Source: Rhizobiaceae bacterium
Lineage (GTDB): Bacteria > Pseudomonadota > Alphaproteobacteria > Rhizobiales > Rhizobiaceae
NCBI GenBank assembly: GCA_025698895.1
Contig: JAILWO010000001.1
Span: 186,001 to 250,000 of the forward strand
Direction: 5' to 3'
Length of the DNA stretch: 64,000 nt
The notes under the pieces are model-generated. The model was given only the letters and a program-made list of their open reading frames with translations. It searched no databases and was not told the origin of the DNA. Both the position numbers and the translations under genes were made by a program. This document shows positions 1 to 10,097 of this stretch, one piece after another. Each line of letters begins with the position of its first letter. Positions within the stretch are counted from its first letter, which is position 1.

Positions 1-3000
1 GGCGGGGATGCCGATGTCGGCTTCCTTCTGGTCGGGTCGCGCCGGCGAGAGCTGGAGAAGGCGATCGGCTTCAAGCCGGGGCCGGGAAGGCGCTTCTATC
101 GCGCGTACCGGCGGCTCGGCTGGCTGGCCGTGGCCGCGCCGATCGCCGCCATAACGCTGATCTTCCTGCTGATCGCCGGCGTCGCGTTTCGCGCCTCGGA
201 CCTGTCGGGCTGGACGATCGCGGCCATGCTGCTCCTGTTCGCCCTGCCGGCCGCCGAAGGCGCGACGGGTCTGTTCAACACGATCGTGATGCTGTTCCTG
301 AAGCCGAGCAAGCTGGTCGGCTACGAGTTCGCCGACGGACTGCCCGCCGAGGCACGCACGCTGGTTGTGATGCCGACGCTGATCGGCTCCCGCGACGACG
401 TGGAGGAAGCGGTCCGCAACATCGAGGTCCACCACCTCGCCAACATACGCGGCGCGATCCACTACGCCATTCTGTCGGACTGGCCCGACAGCCCTGTCGA
501 GCAAACCGAAGCGGATCTCGAGCTGCTCGACTTCGCGCGCGAGCGCATCGCCGAGCTGAACAGCCGGCATCCGGGCGATTCCGGCTTCGCGCGCTTCCAT
601 CTCCTGCACCGGCGCCGGCTGTGGAACGATTGCGAAGGCTCGTGGATGGGCTGGGAGCGCAAGCGCGGAAAGCTGCACGAGCTCAACCTGATCCTGCGCG
701 GCGACAGCGACACCACCTTCCTGCCACCCGACAGCCCCCTGCCCGAGGGCGTCGTCCACGTGATGACGCTGGACGCCGACACGCGTATGACCCGCGACGC
801 GGTGGTGAGGCTCGCCGGCAAGATCTGCCACCCGCTCAACCGGCCGCGCATCGACCCTGTCCGGCGCCGCGTGACCGGCGGCTACACGATCCTGCAGCCG
901 CGCGTGACCGCCTCGCTGACCACCGGCGACGAGGCGTCTTTCTTCCAGCGGGTCTTCTCGTCGAACCGGGGGCTGGACCCCTATGTGTTCACGGTTTCCG
1001 ACGTCTACCAGGACATTTTTGGCGACGGCACCTTCACCGGCAAAGGGCTTTACCATGTCGACGCGATGGAGGCAGCACTTGCCGGCCGCATCGCGGAGAA
1101 CACCGTTCTCAGCCACGACCTGCTGGAAGGGGCGCTGTCGCGCGCGGCGCTGGTGACGGATGTCGAACTCGTCGAGGATTACCCGACCCGCTATGCGGTC
1201 GACGCCTCACGCCAGCATCGCTGGACGCGCGGCGACTGGCAGCTTCTGCCGATCATCTTCGAGCGTTCGATGGGCATTCCGCCGCTCTCGCGCTGGAAGA
1301 TGCTGGACAATCTGCGGCGCTCGCTGACCCCTGTCTTCTGGGTTGGCGCGTCGATCGCCGGCTGGACGCTGCTGCCCTTTCCCGAAAGCGCGATCTGGCA
1401 GTTCTTCCTGATCCTGTCGCTGTTCGTCGCGCCGACCTTCGACATTCTCGCCTCGATCGTGCCGCGCAGCCGCGAGATCACGCCGCGCGGCCATGTCTTC
1501 GCCTTCCTGCGTGACGTGGCCATAGGCACGGCCCAGGTCGTGGTGCGCATCGTGCTGATCGCCCACAATGCCTGGCTGATGGGCGACGCGATCGCGCGCA
1601 CGCTCTATCGCGTCTATGTCAGCCGCCGGCGACTGCTCGAATGGCGCACCGCCTCGCAGGCAACCAAGGGCTCGGTCAATTCGATCGAAGGCTACTACAA
1701 GATGATGTGGGGGTCGCCGGCGATCGCCGCGATCGGCGTGGCGATCCCGCTCGCGGCCGGCTCCGAAAGCATCCTCGCTGCGCTTGTCTTCGGCATCGTC
1801 TGGGCCGCGGCGCCTGCCTTCGCCTGGATCATCAGCCGCTCGGCCGTCACCGAGGAGCGGCTCGTCGTGACGGAGGAGGAGACGGCGCTGCTGCGCACCC
1901 ATGCCAGGCGCACATGGCTCTATTTCGAGACCTTCGTCACGGAAGAGCACAACCACCTGCCGCCCGACAATTTCCAGGAAACGCCCCAGCCCGTCGTCGC
2001 GGCGCGCACCTCGCCGACCAATATCGGCGTCTATCTCCTGTCGATCGTCTCGGCGCGCGACTTCGGGTGGATCGCCCTCGGCGAGGCGATCGACCGGCTG
2101 GAAAAGACCGTGTCGACGCTGGAAACGATGCAGAAGCATCGCGGGCATCTCTACAACTGGTACGAGACGCGCACGCTGAACCCGCTTCTGCCGCTCTACG
2201 TATCGAGCGTGGATTCCGGCAACCTGGCCGGCCATCTCATCGCCGTCGCCGCCGCCTGCAACGAATGGCGGCAGGCGCCGGCGGCCTATCTGGAAGGCAG
2301 TTTCGACGGCATACTGGACCCGGTCTGGATCCTCGACGAGTGCCTATCAGCCCTGCCCGACGACCGCCGCTCGCTGCGCCCGCTGCGCCGAAGACTGCAG
2401 GAACGCATCGACGGCGCGCGCCGGGCCGTCGAGACGATGAAGCGCGAGCCGGAACTTGCGGCCGTGCGCGCGATCAACCTCGCGGTTCTGGCCACCGAGA
2501 TCCGCAAGCTGGCGGCCTCCATTCACCATGAGACGAAATCCATCCGCAGCGAGGAACTGGCGCTGTGGGCGCAGAAGCTGCACGAGACCTGCGAACACCA
2601 TGTCAGCGACGCTCATACGGACGAGGCGCTGGTGGAGGCGTACAGGGACCGCCTGGCCGAGCTCCGCGAACGGGCGCGCGGCCTCGCCTTCCAGATGGAC
2701 TTCTCCTTCCTGCTGCGGGCCGACCGGCGGCTCCTGTCGATCGGCTACAGAATGCAGGATAACCAGCTCGACGAGGCCTGCTACGATCTCCTGGCCTCGG
2801 AAGCGCGCCTGGCAAGCCTTTTTGCGATCGCCAAGGGCGACATCCCGACCGAGCACTGGATGCGGCTTGGCCGGCCGATCGTGGAGATCGGCTTCCAGGG
2901 CGCGCTGGTGTCCTGGTCGGGCTCGATGTTCGAATATCTGATGCCGCCGCTGGTGATGAAGGAGCCGCTCGGGGGCATTCTCAACCAGACCAGCAACCTG

Positions 3001-6000
3001 ATCATCAAACGCCAGATTCGCTATGGTCGCTCGCGCGGCGTGCCGTGGGGTGTCTCCGAAGCGGCCTACAATGCCCGCGACCACGAGATGACCTATCAGT
3101 ACACCAATTTCGGCGTGCCGGGGCTGGGCCTGAAACGCGGGCTGGCACATAATCTCGTCATCGCCCCCTACGCGACCATGCTGGCCGCGCAGTTCAAGCC
3201 GCGCGAGGCGGTCGAGAACCTGCGTGAACTGGTGAAACTCGGCGCGCTGGGCCGATACGGCTTCCACGACGCGGTCGACTTCACGCCGCAGCGCATGCCC
3301 GAAGGACAGCGTCATGCCGTGGTGCGTAACTATATGGCCCACCATCAGGGCATGACGGTCGTCGCGGTCGGCAATGTTATGTTCGAGGGCCGCATGCGCG
3401 ACCGTTTCCATTCGGACGCGGTCATCGAGGCAGCCGAACTGCTTCTGCAGGAAAAGGCCCCGCGCGACATTCCCGCCGCCGCGATCCGCTCGGCCGACAT
3501 CGAGCCCGGCAAGGGCGACGGACTCAGCGACCAGCCCGGAACACGGCTGATTGTCGATCCCGCCAGAACGGCGCGCGCCACGCTGATGATGTCCAACGGT
3601 CGCTGGTCGATGATGCTGACCTCGCGCGGCACCGGCTATGCCCGGCTGGGCGAGACGGCGGTAACCCGCTGGACACCCGATCCGACCGAGGATCGCGCCG
3701 GCATCTTCCTGTTCGTGCGCGACGTCGAGACCGGCGAGTGGTGGTCGGCCACGACCGAACCCAAACAGGCCGAGGACGAGATCGCGTCGACGCATCTTTC
3801 GGACGACAAGGCGACCTTCATCAAGTCGGTCGGCTCGCTGCGCAGCGAGGTCGAATGCATCGCCGTTTCCGAAGGCGACGGGGAGGCGCGGCGCATTACC
3901 CTGTTCAACGAAGGCACCTCCGACCGTCATGTCGACGTGACCTCCTACGGCGAAATCGTGCTCTATCCCGAAGCCAGCGACCAGGCGCACCCGGCCTTCG
4001 CCAAGATGTTCGTGAGTACCGAGATCGCCCCCGGCAACAGGGCGATCTTCGCCAAACGCCGCAAGCGGTCGAAGGGCGAGGCTGAACTGGGCCTGGTCCA
4101 CTTCATCACCGAAGGCGGCGCGCCCGGGCGGGAGACCGAAGCCGAGACCGATCGCCGTGCCTTCATCGGCCGCGGGCGCGACCTGTCCGACGCCGCGGCC
4201 TTCGACAAAGGCCAAAGGCTCGGCGCCTCGCAGGGCTTCACGCTCGACCCGATCTTCTCGCTGCGCCGGCAGGTCCGTGTCCCGGCGGGCAAGAAGGTCA
4301 GCTTGACGTTCTGGACGCTCGTATCGGCCGATCGCGCCGAACTGGAGGAAGCCGTCGACCGGCTCGACTATCCCGAGAGTTTCCAGCGTCAGGCGATGAT
4401 GGCCTGGACACGCAGCCAGGTGCAGACGCGGCATGTGGGGCTTTCGCTGGCGGATGCCGCCAACGTGCAGAAGCTCGCGCGCTATCTGCTCTATCCCGAC
4501 ATTTCGCTGCGCCAGCCCTCCGCGATGATCGCCTCGGGTCTGGGCTCGCAATCGGCGCTATGGCCGATGGCGATCTCCGGCGATTTCCCCATCTTCGCGC
4601 TGAGAATCGGCGACCAGGCCGATATCGAGATCGTGGCGAGCGCGCTGCGCTACCAGGAGTATCTGCGCGCGCGCGGCCTCATGGCCGACCTCGTGATCGT
4701 CAACGAGCAGGCCTCCTCCTATGTCCAGGACCTGCAACAGGCGATCGAGTGGCTTTGCGACAACAGCCGCCTGCGCGGTCGTGAGCTCGGACCGCGCCAG
4801 CACATCTTCGCGGTGCGCCGCGACCTGATGGACGAGCGGTCCTACACGACGCTGCTCGGCTGCGCGCGCATCGTGCTGCACACCAGGAATGGAACGATCT
4901 TCGACCAGATCGAACGCGCCGAGTCGGTTGAACTCTCGTCGGCAACTGGGACGAAGGCTCTGCCGCCGACGCCGAAGGCACGGCGCGTTTCACGCAGGCA
5001 GCCACCGGCGTCGCCTCGAGGCGCCGCGCCGCAGGGCGACGGGCTCGACTTCTGGAACGGCCGGGGCGGTTTCGCGGACGGCGGCGCGGAATATGTCGTG
5101 CGGCTGCGCGGCGGCGAAGCGACGCCGCAACCCTGGATCAATGTCATAGCCAACCCGTCCTTCGGCTTCCATGTCTCCGCCGAGGGCGCGGCGTTCACCT
5201 GGAGCCGCAACTCGCGCGACTTCCAGATCACGCCGTGGTCGAACGATCCCGTGCGCAACCGCCCCGGCGAGGGCTTCTACGTGGTCGATCGCGACAGCGG
5301 AGCGGCGATGTCGCCCTTCGCCGCGCTGCTTTCCTCCCCCGCGACGGCCTTCGAGGCCCGCCACGGCCAGGGATACAGCGTTTTCAGCGCCAGGCACGGC
5401 GAGCTGGCGCTAGAGGCGACGATGGTCGTCGACGCCGCCGATCCGGTGAAGGTCACCCGGCTCAGGGTCACGAATGATGGAGCCGGCACAAGGCGCCTGC
5501 GCGTCTATGGCTACGCGGAATGGGTGCTCGGCTCCAGCCGCGCCCGAACGGCCCCGACCATCGTGCCCGAACGCGAGCCACGGTCGGGCGCGCTGACCGC
5601 CCGCAACCCCTACGGGCTCGACTTCCCCGACCGGACTGCCTTTCTGGCGACCGACGCGGACGCTCAGTCCTTCACGGCGGACCGCGCCGAACTCATCGGC
5701 GACGGGTCCTCGGAGAGGCCGGCGACGGTGCTGGCGGGGGCGGCGCTTTCTGGCAATGTCGAGGCAGGCCGCGACCCCTGCGCGGCGATCGCGCGCGATA
5801 TCGAGGTCGCGCCCGGCGAAACGGTCGAAACGTTCTGGCTGCTCGGCGACGCGGGCTCCACCGCCGAGGCGGGTGACCTCGTGCTGGCCCACAGGCAGAA
5901 ACCGTTCGACGAGCGGCTGGCCGAGGCGAAGGCGGAATGGTCCAGCTTCCTGGGCACGGTGCAGATCGAGACACCCGACGCGGCCATGAACGCGGTGGTC

Positions 6001-7440
6001 AACCGCTGGCTGCCCTATCAGGCGGTGGCGTGCCGCGTGCGCGCGCGCTCGGCCTTCTACCAGGCCAGCGGCGCGTTCGGCTTCCGCGACCAGTTGCAGG
6101 ATACGCTCGCGCTGCTGCTGCACGATCCGTCTCTGGCCCGGGCGCAGATCCTCAATGCCGCCTCGCGCCAATTCCGGGAAGGCGACGTGCAGCACTGGTG
6201 GCTGCCGCGCACCGGGGCGGGCGTGCGCACCATGATCTCCGACGATGTGGTCTGGCTGGGCCACGGACTGGCGCATTATCTCGGCGTGACCGGCGACGAT
6301 GCCATTCTGGACGAGAAGGTCCCCTTCCTCGAAGGCGAGGCTCTGAGGGAAGGCGAGCACGATTCCTTCTTCACGCCCGAACTGTCGAAGGAGACCGCGA
6401 CAGTCTGGGAGCACGCCGCGCGGGCGCTCGACCTTGTCGTGCGGCGCACCGGCGAGAACGGCCTGCCGCTCATCCTCGGCGGCGACTGGAACGACGGCAT
6501 GAACGCGGTCGGCGAGGAGGGCCGCGGAACCAGCGTGTGGCTCGGCTGGTTCCTGGCCCGCACCATCGCCGACCTCGCGCCGCTCGCCCGCAAGCGCGGC
6601 GAGAAGGAGCGGGCCGCCGCCTGGGAAGCCCATCGCGAAAAGCTGCTCGCCGCGCTCGAGGGCCCGGGCTGGGACGGCGACTGGTATCTGCGCGGCACCT
6701 ATGACGACGGCTCGCCGCTCGGCGGCAAGGCTTCGGACGAATGCCGGATCGATTCGCTGGCCCAGTCCTGGAGCGTGCTGTCGGGCGCCGGCGACCCGAA
6801 ACGGGCGAAGCGGGCGATGGACGCGGCCATCGAGCACCTCGCCGACGAGGACCACCATATCGTCCGGCTGTTCACGCCGCCCTTTGAAAACACCGCGAAG
6901 GAACCGGGCTACATCAAGTCCTATCCGCCGGGCGTGCGCGAGAATGGCGGCCAGTACACCCATGCCGCGACATGGTTCGTGCTGGCGCTGGCAGAACTCG
7001 GCCGCGCCGACGAGGCCTGGCGCTATTTTTCCTGGCTCAATCCGGTCAACCACGCGCTCGACGCCGGCGCGTCCGAACGCTACCGCGTCGAGCCCTATGT
7101 CGTGGCCGCCGACATCTACTCGGAGGGGGAGAAGGCCGGGCGTGGCGGCTGGACCTGGTACACGGGCTCGGCCGGCTGGCTCTATCGCGCGGCGATCGAG
7201 GGTATCCTCGGCATCCGCAAGAAGGGGAGCACGATCACAGTGGAGCCTGCGATACCGTCCGACTGGGACGGCTTCTCGGCAACGCTCAGGATCGGCGACG
7301 CGACCCACAGGCTGCGGGTCGAGCGCGTGGCAGGCCTGAAACGCACCGAGACGATCGTCGACGGCAAGACGAGGAAGGGCGGCACCTTCGACCTGCGCGA
7401 CAGCGGTGAGCACGACGTGGTTATCCGGCTGCCGCGATGA
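1..7440 (+). CDS. ndvB: Cyclic beta-1,2-glucan synthase, 5' truncated by window edge
   Basis: This inner-membrane enzyme builds periplasmic cyclic beta-1,2-glucans from UDP-glucose. The frame is open from base 1, so 2479 residues are visible; family members such as NdvB and ChvB have about 2830, so roughly 350 N-terminal residues lie upstream. The GTG at 130 is internal. Visible parts, in order: membrane segments near bases 130-190 and 210-300; a GT84 glycosyltransferase with DADTRM at 772 and RHRWTRGDW near 1215; four more membrane segments (about 1320-1830); a glycoamylase-like domain (about 2000-3400); and two GH94 phosphorylase-like parts, the last with GGDWNDGMNAVG at 6478 and a C-terminal GWTWYTGSAGW. 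The GH94 region controls ring size in the family. An Arg/Pro-rich linker near 4960-5040 separates the GH94 parts. The gene looks intact to its TGA. Identification is near certain. Confidence 0.96.
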   Translation, partial: GGDADVGFLLVGSRRRELEKAIGFKPGPGRRFYRAYRRLGWLAVAAPIAAITLIFLLIAGVAFRASDLSGWTIAAMLLLFALPAAEGATGLFNTIVMLFLKPSKLVGYEFADGLPAEARTLVVMPTLIGSRDDVEEAVRNIEVHHLANIRGAIHYAILSDWPDSPVEQTEADLELLDFARERIAELNSRHPGDSGFARFHLLHRRRLWNDCEGSWMGWERKRGKLHELNLILRGDSDTTFLPPDSPLPEGVVHVMTLDADTRMTRDAVVRLAGKICHPLNRPRIDPVRRRVTGGYTILQPRVTASLTTGDEASFFQRVFSSNRGLDPYVFTVSDVYQDIFGDGTFTGKGLYHVDAMEAALAGRIAENTVLSHDLLEGALSRAALVTDVELVEDYPTRYAVDASRQHRWTRGDWQLLPIIFERSMGIPPLSRWKMLDNLRRSLTPVFWVGASIAGWTLLPFPESAIWQFFLILSLFVAPTFDILASIVPRSREITPRGHVFAFLRDVAIGTAQVVVRIVLIAHNAWLMGDAIARTLYRVYVSRRRLLEWRTASQATKGSVNSIEGYYKMMWGSPAIAAIGVAIPLAAGSESILAALVFGIVWAAAPAFAWIISRSAVTEERLVVTEEETALLRTHARRTWLYFETFVTEEHNHLPPDNFQETPQPVVAARTSPTNIGVYLLSIVSARDFGWIALGEAIDRLEKTVSTLETMQKHRGHLYNWYETRTLNPLLPLYVSSVDSGNLAGHLIAVAAACNEWRQAPAAYLEGSFDGILDPVWILDECLSALPDDRRSLRPLRRRLQERIDGARRAVETMKREPELAAVRAINLAVLATEIRKLAASIHHETKSIRSEELALWAQKLHETCEHHVSDAHTDEALVEAYRDRLAELRERARGLAFQMDFSFLLRADRRLLSIGYRMQDNQLDEACYDLLASEARLASLFAIAKGDIPTEHWMRLGRPIVEIGFQGALVSWSGSMFEYLMPPLVMKEPLGGILNQTSNLIIKRQIRYGRSRGVPWGVSEAAYNARDHEMTYQYTNFGVPGLGLKRGLAHNLVIAPYATMLAAQFKPREAVENLRELVKLGALGRYGFHDAVDFTPQRMPEGQRHAVVRNYMAHHQGMTVVAVGNVMFEGRMRDRFHSDAVIEAAELLLQEKAPRDIPAAAIRSADIEPGKGDGLSDQPGTRLIVDPARTARATLMMSNGRWSMMLTSRGTGYARLGETAVTRWTPDPTEDRAGIFLFVRDVETGEWWSATTEPKQAEDEIASTHLSDDKATFIKSVGSLRSEVECIAVSEGDGEARRITLFNEGTSDRHVDVTSYGEIVLYPEASDQAHPAFAKMFVSTEIAPGNRAIFAKRRKRSKGEAELGLVHFITEGGAPGRETEAETDRRAFIGRGRDLSDAAAFDKGQRLGASQGFTLDPIFSLRRQVRVPAGKKVSLTFWTLVSADRAELEEAVDRLDYPESFQRQAMMAWTRSQVQTRHVGLSLADAANVQKLARYLLYPDISLRQPSAMIASGLGSQSALWPMAISGDFPIFALRIGDQADIEIVASALRYQEYLRARGLMADLVIVNEQASSYVQDLQQAIEWLCDNSRLRGRELGPRQHIFAVRRDLMDERSYTTLLGCARIVLHTRNGTIFDQIERAESVELSSATGTKALPPTPKARRVSRRQPPASPRGAAPQGDGLDFWNGRGGFADGGAEYVVRLRGGEATPQPWINVIANPSFGFHVSAEGAAFTWSRNSRDFQITPWSNDPVRNRPGEGFYVVDRDSGAAMSPFAALLSSPATAFEARHGQGYSVFSARHGELALEATMVVDAADPVKVTRLRVTNDGAGTRRLRVYGYAEWVLGSSRARTAPTIVPEREPRSGALTARNPYGLDFPDRTAFLATDADAQSFTADRAELIGDGSSERPATVLAGAALSGNVEAGRDPCAAIARDIEVAPGETVETFWLLGDAGSTAEAGDLVLAHRQKPFDERLAEAKAEWSSFLGTVQIETPDAAMNAVVNRWLPYQAVACRVRARSAFYQASGAFGFRDQLQDTLALLLHDPSLARAQILNAASRQFREGDVQHWWLPRTGAGVRTMISDDVVWLGHGLAHYLGVTGDDAILDEKVPFLEGEALREGEHDSFFTPELSKETATVWEHAARALDLVVRRTGENGLPLILGGDWNDGMNAVGEEGRGTSVWLGWFLARTIADLAPLARKRGEKERAAAWEAHREKLLAALEGPGWDGDWYLRGTYDDGSPLGGKASDECRIDSLAQSWSVLSGAGDPKRAKRAMDAAIEHLADEDHHIVRLFTPPFENTAKEPGYIKSYPPGVRENGGQYTHAATWFVLALAELGRADEAWRYFSWLNPVNHALDAGASERYRVEPYVVAADIYSEGEKAGRGGWTWYTGSAGWLYRAAIEGILGIRKKGSTITVEPAIPSDWDGFSATLRIGDATHRLRVERVAGLKRTETIVDGKTRKGGTFDLRDSGEHDVVIRLPR

Positions 7441-7564
7441 CGACGATCCGCCGCGCTTGCCAATCCGCATGGCAGGCGGCTATGACCCGGCAAAGGGCTG
7501 TACGGGGCCGGTAGCCGCGCGCGGACGCGGCCGATCCCGGGGAATTCCAGAAGAACGAACGACA

Positions 7565-8353
7565 ATGCCGGACAATGTTCCGATGATCGACGTGCAGGAC
7601 GTCAGCAAGCGCTTCGGGCGTGTGCTGGCGGTCGACCGCTGTTCGCTCAGCGTCGAGAAGGGCACCATCACCGGCCTGATCGGACCGAACGGCGCGGGCA
7701 AGACCACGCTGTTCAACATCGTGGCGGGCGTCTTCGCGCCGAGTTCGGGCCGAATCCTGCTGGAGGGCGAGGACGTCACCGGCCTGCCGTCGCATGAGCT
7801 GTTCGGCCGCGGCCTGTTGAGGACCTTCCAGATCGCGCATGAATTCTCGGCCATGACGGCACTGGAGAACCTGATGATGGTTCCGTCGGGCCAGCGCGGC
7901 GAGAACGTCTTCGCCTCCTGCTTCCGGCGCGGCGCGGTGATGGCGCAGGAGGCCGAAACGCGCGCCCGCGCCGAGGACGTCATCGCGCTCTTGCGGCTCG
8001 GCCACGTCCGCAACGAACTCGCCGGCAATCTGTCGGGCGGCCAGAAGAAACTGCTCGAGCTCGGCCGCGTGATGATGACCGACCCGAAGGTCGTGCTGCT
8101 CGACGAGATCGCCGCCGGCGTCAACCGCACCCTGCTCAACGACCTTGCCGCCGTGGTGGAGAGGCTGAACCGGGAGGAAGGGCTGACCTTTTTCGTCATC
8201 GAGCACGACATGGACCTGATCGCCCGGCTGTGCGATCCCGTGATCGTCATGGCCGCCGGCACCAAGATGGTCGAGGGACCGATGGCGGAGATCCGCGCCA
8301 ACCCCGAAGTCGTCGAGGCCTATTTCGGCGGCGGCCAGGCGGGAGCCGCATAA
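7565..8353 (+). CDS. livG: Branched-chain-type ABC transporter ATPase LivG (system 1)
   Basis: A 262-residue cytoplasmic ATPase of the hydrophobic amino acid uptake (HAAT/Liv) family; it powers import through LivH and LivM. Walker A is GPNGAGKTT, the signature is LSGGQKKLLELG, and Walker B is VVLLDEIAAGV, which has Ile where most paralogues have Pro. The H-loop is VIEHDMDL. I chose the ATG at 7565 because the homologous N-terminus (MIDVQDVSKRFG) begins just after it and the upstream reading frame is non-homologous. The ribosome site is weak (AGAAG). The stop overlaps the livF start (TAATG), so this opens a livGFHM operon. The substrate cannot be deduced; Liv importers carry amino acids, amides, urea and aromatic acids. 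Confidence 0.92.
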   Translation: MPDNVPMIDVQDVSKRFGRVLAVDRCSLSVEKGTITGLIGPNGAGKTTLFNIVAGVFAPSSGRILLEGEDVTGLPSHELFGRGLLRTFQIAHEFSAMTALENLMMVPSGQRGENVFASCFRRGAVMAQEAETRARAEDVIALLRLGHVRNELAGNLSGGQKKLLELGRVMMTDPKVVLLDEIAAGVNRTLLNDLAAVVERLNREEGLTFFVIEHDMDLIARLCDPVIVMAAGTKMVEGPMAEIRANPEVVEAYFGGGQAGAA

Positions 8354-9063
8354 TGGCGCTGATCGAGGTCGATGCCATTCATGCCGGCTATGGCGGCGCC
8401 AACATTCTCAACGGCGTGTCGATAGTCGTCGAGGCCGACGAGATCGGCGTGATCGTAGGCCCCAACGGCGCGGGAAAGTCGACGACGCTGAAAGCGGTGT
8501 TCGGTCTGCTGAGCGTCAGCGAGGGCGCCGTGCGCTTCGATGGCCGCGACATCACCAACCATACGCCCGAAAGCCTCGTGCGGGCCGGCCTGTCCTTCGT
8601 CCCGCAGGAATACAATGTCTTTCCCAGCCTCACCGTCGAGGAAAATCTCGACATGGGCGCCTATATCCGCCGCGACGACTACCGCCGGCTTGTGGACCAG
8701 GTCTATGGCTTCTTTCCGCCGCTGAAAGACAAGCGCCGCCAGCCGGCGGGCGAGCTTTCGGGAGGTCAGCGCCAGATGGTGGCGATGGGCCGCGCGCTGA
8801 TGACAGAGCCGAAGCTTCTGCTGCTCGACGAGCCGACGGCGGGCCTGTCGCCGCTCTACATGGGCGAGATCTTCGAGCGCATCATCGCCATCAACACCAC
8901 CGGCGTCGGCATCGTCATGGTCGAGCAGAATGCCCGCCAGGCGCTCGGCTTCGCGCATAAGGGTTTCGTGCTGGCCGGCGGGCGGAACCGGTTCACCGGC
9001 ACCGGCAAGGAACTTCTCGACGACCCCGAGGTCGCCAGAAGTTTTCTGGGTGGAGGAGACTAG
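8353..9063 (+). CDS. livF: Branched-chain-type ABC transporter ATPase LivF (system 1)
   Basis: The second ATPase of the importer, 236 residues, partnering LivG on the inner face of the membrane. Walker A is GPNGAGKST, the signature is ELSGGQRQMVAMG, Walker B is LLLLDEPTAG, and the LivF-typical VEQNARQAL segment follows. The ATG shares its first base with the livG stop codon, which implies translational coupling. The product has the usual LivF length. Two bases separate it from livH, so the four genes are almost certainly one transcript. Confidence 0.93.
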   Translation: MALIEVDAIHAGYGGANILNGVSIVVEADEIGVIVGPNGAGKSTTLKAVFGLLSVSEGAVRFDGRDITNHTPESLVRAGLSFVPQEYNVFPSLTVEENLDMGAYIRRDDYRRLVDQVYGFFPPLKDKRRQPAGELSGGQRQMVAMGRALMTEPKLLLLDEPTAGLSPLYMGEIFERIIAINTTGVGIVMVEQNARQALGFAHKGFVLAGGRNRFTGTGKELLDDPEVARSFLGGGD

Positions 9064-9065
9064 CC

Positions 9066-10097
9066 ATGCCCGAAGCCGGCCTGCTTACGGTACTGCCCAT
9101 GAACGAACTGGTGTTCTTCATCAACAAGGGCATCATAGCCGGGTTGATCAGCGGTTCGATCTATGCGCTGGGCGCGGTCGGCGTGACGCTGATCTTCGGC
9201 ATCCTGCGCTTCGCGCATTTTCCGCATGGCGACATGATGACCACCGGCGCCTTCTTCGCGCTGGTCCTGCTGGTCCTTTTCCCTGGCGCCGGGGCGGCTG
9301 TCGGGCTGCCGACCGCCTTCGTCCTGCTGCCGATCGCCATGGCGATGACGGCCGTCTTCGCCGTCGGCATCGATCGTGTCATTTACAGGCCCATGCGGCT
9401 TGCCGGCTCGCGGCCCGTGGTCATGGTGATGACCTCGATCGGCGTGATGCTGATGATGCAGGGCGGCATCCGGCTGTTCGCCGGCACCGGTACGCGCCAG
9501 CTCTATGTCGCCGCCGATTCCAAGGACATCTACCGGATACCCTTGGGCGGCCGCGACATCGTCATCACCGAGCCGCAACTGCTCCTGTTCGTGCTGACGA
9601 TCGCCGCCGTCATCGCGCTGCACCTGTTTCTGACGCGCTCGCGCATGGGCAAGGCCATGCGCGCGGTGGCCGACAATCCCGACCTGGCGCGCGTGTCGGG
9701 CATCTCGATCGACCATGTCGTGCGCACGACCTGGCTGATCGCCGGCGCGCTGGCGGCCGCGGGCGGCACTATGCTGGCGCTCGACGTGACGCTGAAGCCT
9801 GATCTCTCCTTCAACATCATACTGCCGATCTTCGCGGCCGCCATCGTCGGCGGCGTCGGCCAGCCCTATGGCGCGATCGCCGGTGGCCTGCTGGTCGGCT
9901 TCACCGAGACCCTGGCCGTCTTCAACTGGTCGGTCCTGTTGCGGCCCCTTCAGCCCCTGCTGCCGGAATTCATCGAGATACCGGGCCGGATCACCTTCGT
10001 GCCGACCGAATACAAGATCGTCGTGCCCTTCTTCATCCTGCTGGCGGTGCTGATCTGGCGACCGACCGGCATCTTCAGGGGGAGGCTCAACCTGTGA
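9066..10097 (+). CDS. livH: Branched-chain-type ABC transporter permease LivH (system 1)
   Basis: A 343-residue inner-membrane permease with about eight hydrophobic segments. The family signature near the N-terminus reads GLISGSIYALGAVGVTLIFG, followed by RFAHFPHGDMM, equivalent to the NFAQGDFMM motif in the other LivH proteins of this window. The loop RSRMGKAMRAVADNPDLARV is the ABC permease coupling motif that contacts the ATPases. The translated start is the ATG at 9066, two bases after livF. A second Met (residue 13, MNELVFF) is a possible alternative start. It overlaps livM by four bases. Confidence 0.92.
   Translation: MPEAGLLTVLPMNELVFFINKGIIAGLISGSIYALGAVGVTLIFGILRFAHFPHGDMMTTGAFFALVLLVLFPGAGAAVGLPTAFVLLPIAMAMTAVFAVGIDRVIYRPMRLAGSRPVVMVMTSIGVMLMMQGGIRLFAGTGTRQLYVAADSKDIYRIPLGGRDIVITEPQLLLFVLTIAAVIALHLFLTRSRMGKAMRAVADNPDLARVSGISIDHVVRTTWLIAGALAAAGGTMLALDVTLKPDLSFNIILPIFAAAIVGGVGQPYGAIAGGLLVGFTETLAVFNWSVLLRPLQPLLPEFIEIPGRITFVPTEYKIVVPFFILLAVLIWRPTGIFRGRLNL

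Noticed and set aside
2347-4551. Long reading frame antisense to ndvB (about 730 codons), with another at 5410-7470
   Set aside because: High GC makes antisense frames open when the sense codon third positions are G/C. The translations are Arg/Gly/Asp-rich with no domains.
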